Below, one piece after another: positions 62,878 through 64,000 of a stretch of DNA of 64,000 bases. The translations under genes were made by a program, and so were the position numbers. Position 1 is the first letter of the stretch. The number at the start of each line of letters is the position of its first letter. Where the stretch lies: contig CAJNDS010002298.1 in assembly GCA_905221605.1 (NCBI GenBank), positions 10,001 to 74,000 on the forward strand, given 5' to 3'. The stretch is from Symbiodinium natans. Taxonomy: Eukaryota > Sar > Dinophyceae > Suessiales > Symbiodiniaceae. The notes under the pieces are model-generated. The model was given only the letters and a program-made list of their open reading frames with translations, was not told the DNA's origin and did not search any database.

Positions 62878-64000
62878 ACACACAACTCTGACCTGCGCTT
62901 CTGTAGTTCGGACCTTATTAAACTATAGGCCCTGAAACCTGGTTCGGATGAGATTCTTCCTGTGTTGGTCTCTTGTTTCCTCTTCTGTGGGGGCCTTGAT
63001 TGACAGATGTCCTCTGCCAGATTTGTGGACACATGAGGCCTTAGAGGCCCAACGCAGATTCGGAGCTGATGTGGCCAATGTTGTACAAGGATGCAAGCTC
63101 TCCGGGATTCTTTGGGTCAAGGCTTCTACAGTGAAGGGTGTATAGATGTAGTCTGAAGAGGTCTGAGATTTGGTTTGGGCTGGGGGGCAACGACGTAAAG
63201 CCTTACAATTCAACTTACAAAGCCTGGGCGTGTGTTGAGAACCCTCCGTCTTGAAGGCTCTTACACAATATCGATGACGAACTGGGGTAGATCGGTAGAA
63301 CAACATGTCTGGCATCTGTAAACTGCACACTGCGCAACACACATGCCCCGCAATCGCAGTACACATTCAGCAGAAGATGGCGATGACTGCCCAACGAGCG
63401 TTCACTAGCCCACCGCGCAGGGAAGTACCTGCACTGGCGCTAAATGCATGAACGGCTCCTCAGAAGCTCCGAAGACTTGTAAAATCCGAAATCTTCGTAA
63501 ACCTGCCCCAGCCCCTGGCCCTGCTACCCCAATCCCATGCACTCCCCCGCACTCCTGGCAGCTGCATTGGGGGTCTCGGCGCCTCGTCGCCTTTGGCCAT
63601 GTTGCACAGAGAAAAGCAGCTGTGGCTCTGGAATCTGCCGAGACTTCCCAGAGCAGAGTTTAAAAGGGTGTTTAAAAGCGTCTTTTCTCCATTGAGAACC
63701 TGAACATGCTGCCATGGGATGCTACGGGGCCACACTCCTTCGTGTGATTTCTGATGTGCTTCCTTGCAAAGGACCAACCTTTTTCGGGAAAGAGGGGAGT
63801 TGATCAAACAGGAGGGCACAAACCAGGAAAAAAGCAGGTCCCTGATTGTCAAACGCCGCTGCCCAAGGTTAAAGAAACAGACTCAGCTATCTCACCGACA
63901 GCTGGCAGTGGTACCGGCCGGCGCTAAAACAGGTTCAGAAGACAAGACTGCGCGGAGCCAACACCTAACATGGTATACTGGTACGGAACAGCTTTGCAGA
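62878..64000. other. Right end of window, nothing identified
   Basis: Frames of 65-147 codons on both strands without motifs (longest 62923-63366 minus). No repeat or RNA gene recognised. Confidence 0.45.

Overview
The window looks like nuclear DNA of a dinoflagellate, possibly a Symbiodiniaceae-type genome. Four things support this: two relics of the dinoflagellate trans-spliced leader (reverse complement, at 53699-53711 and 55106-55122); many short interstitial TTTAGGG/CCCTAAA telomere-type tracts; large CT microsatellites; and a Copia-type element whose protein architecture resembles the Pol proteins I associate with dinoflagellates. I recognise no conventional host gene.

Layout: 1-6261 is non-coding host flank. 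6267-34440 is one 28,174-bp LTR retrotransposon on the minus strand. It has two 706-bp LTRs that are identical base for base, a 5-bp target duplication (GAGCA), a polypurine tract and a primer-binding site. Five long open frames run in sense order: a 1707-aa Gag with zinc fingers (28488-33611); a protease plus methyltransferase-like protein (26068-28437); an integrase plus 2OG-oxygenase-like protein (22541-26113); and two very large unrecognised proteins of about 2250 and 2653 aa (15814-22566 and 7781-15742). I find no reverse transcriptase or RNase H motif in any of them. A 100-N assembly gap (20985-21084) lies inside the fourth frame. The primer site matches the anticodon arm of tRNA-Lys(CUU), not a tRNA 3' end, which is the half-tRNA priming seen in Drosophila copia. 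The element also carries the word GGATAG/GATAG at roughly ten times chance on its sense strand, in LTR, coding and non-coding parts alike.

Right of the element, 34446-40555 is non-coding flank with simple repeats, an AT-rich foldback and one small ORF. 40556-41966 is a 1.4-kb chain of evolving simple repeats. 42512-44625 holds two coupled, repetitive ORFs of unknown function. 44626-49398 is mostly non-coding, with a C-rich minisatellite, a T-depleted tract and a 0.3-kb tandem duplication. 49399-53711 is a decayed LINE on the minus strand (coiled-coil ORF1, APE endonuclease, reverse transcriptase) broken by several frameshifts. Its 5' end begins at a spliced-leader relic, so its RNA was probably trans-spliced before insertion. 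53712-55710 is CT microsatellite with a second leader relic. The remainder to 64000 is non-coding flank with telomere-type tracts in inverted orientation.

Coordinates, motif counts and comparisons were read by eye; no database search was possible.
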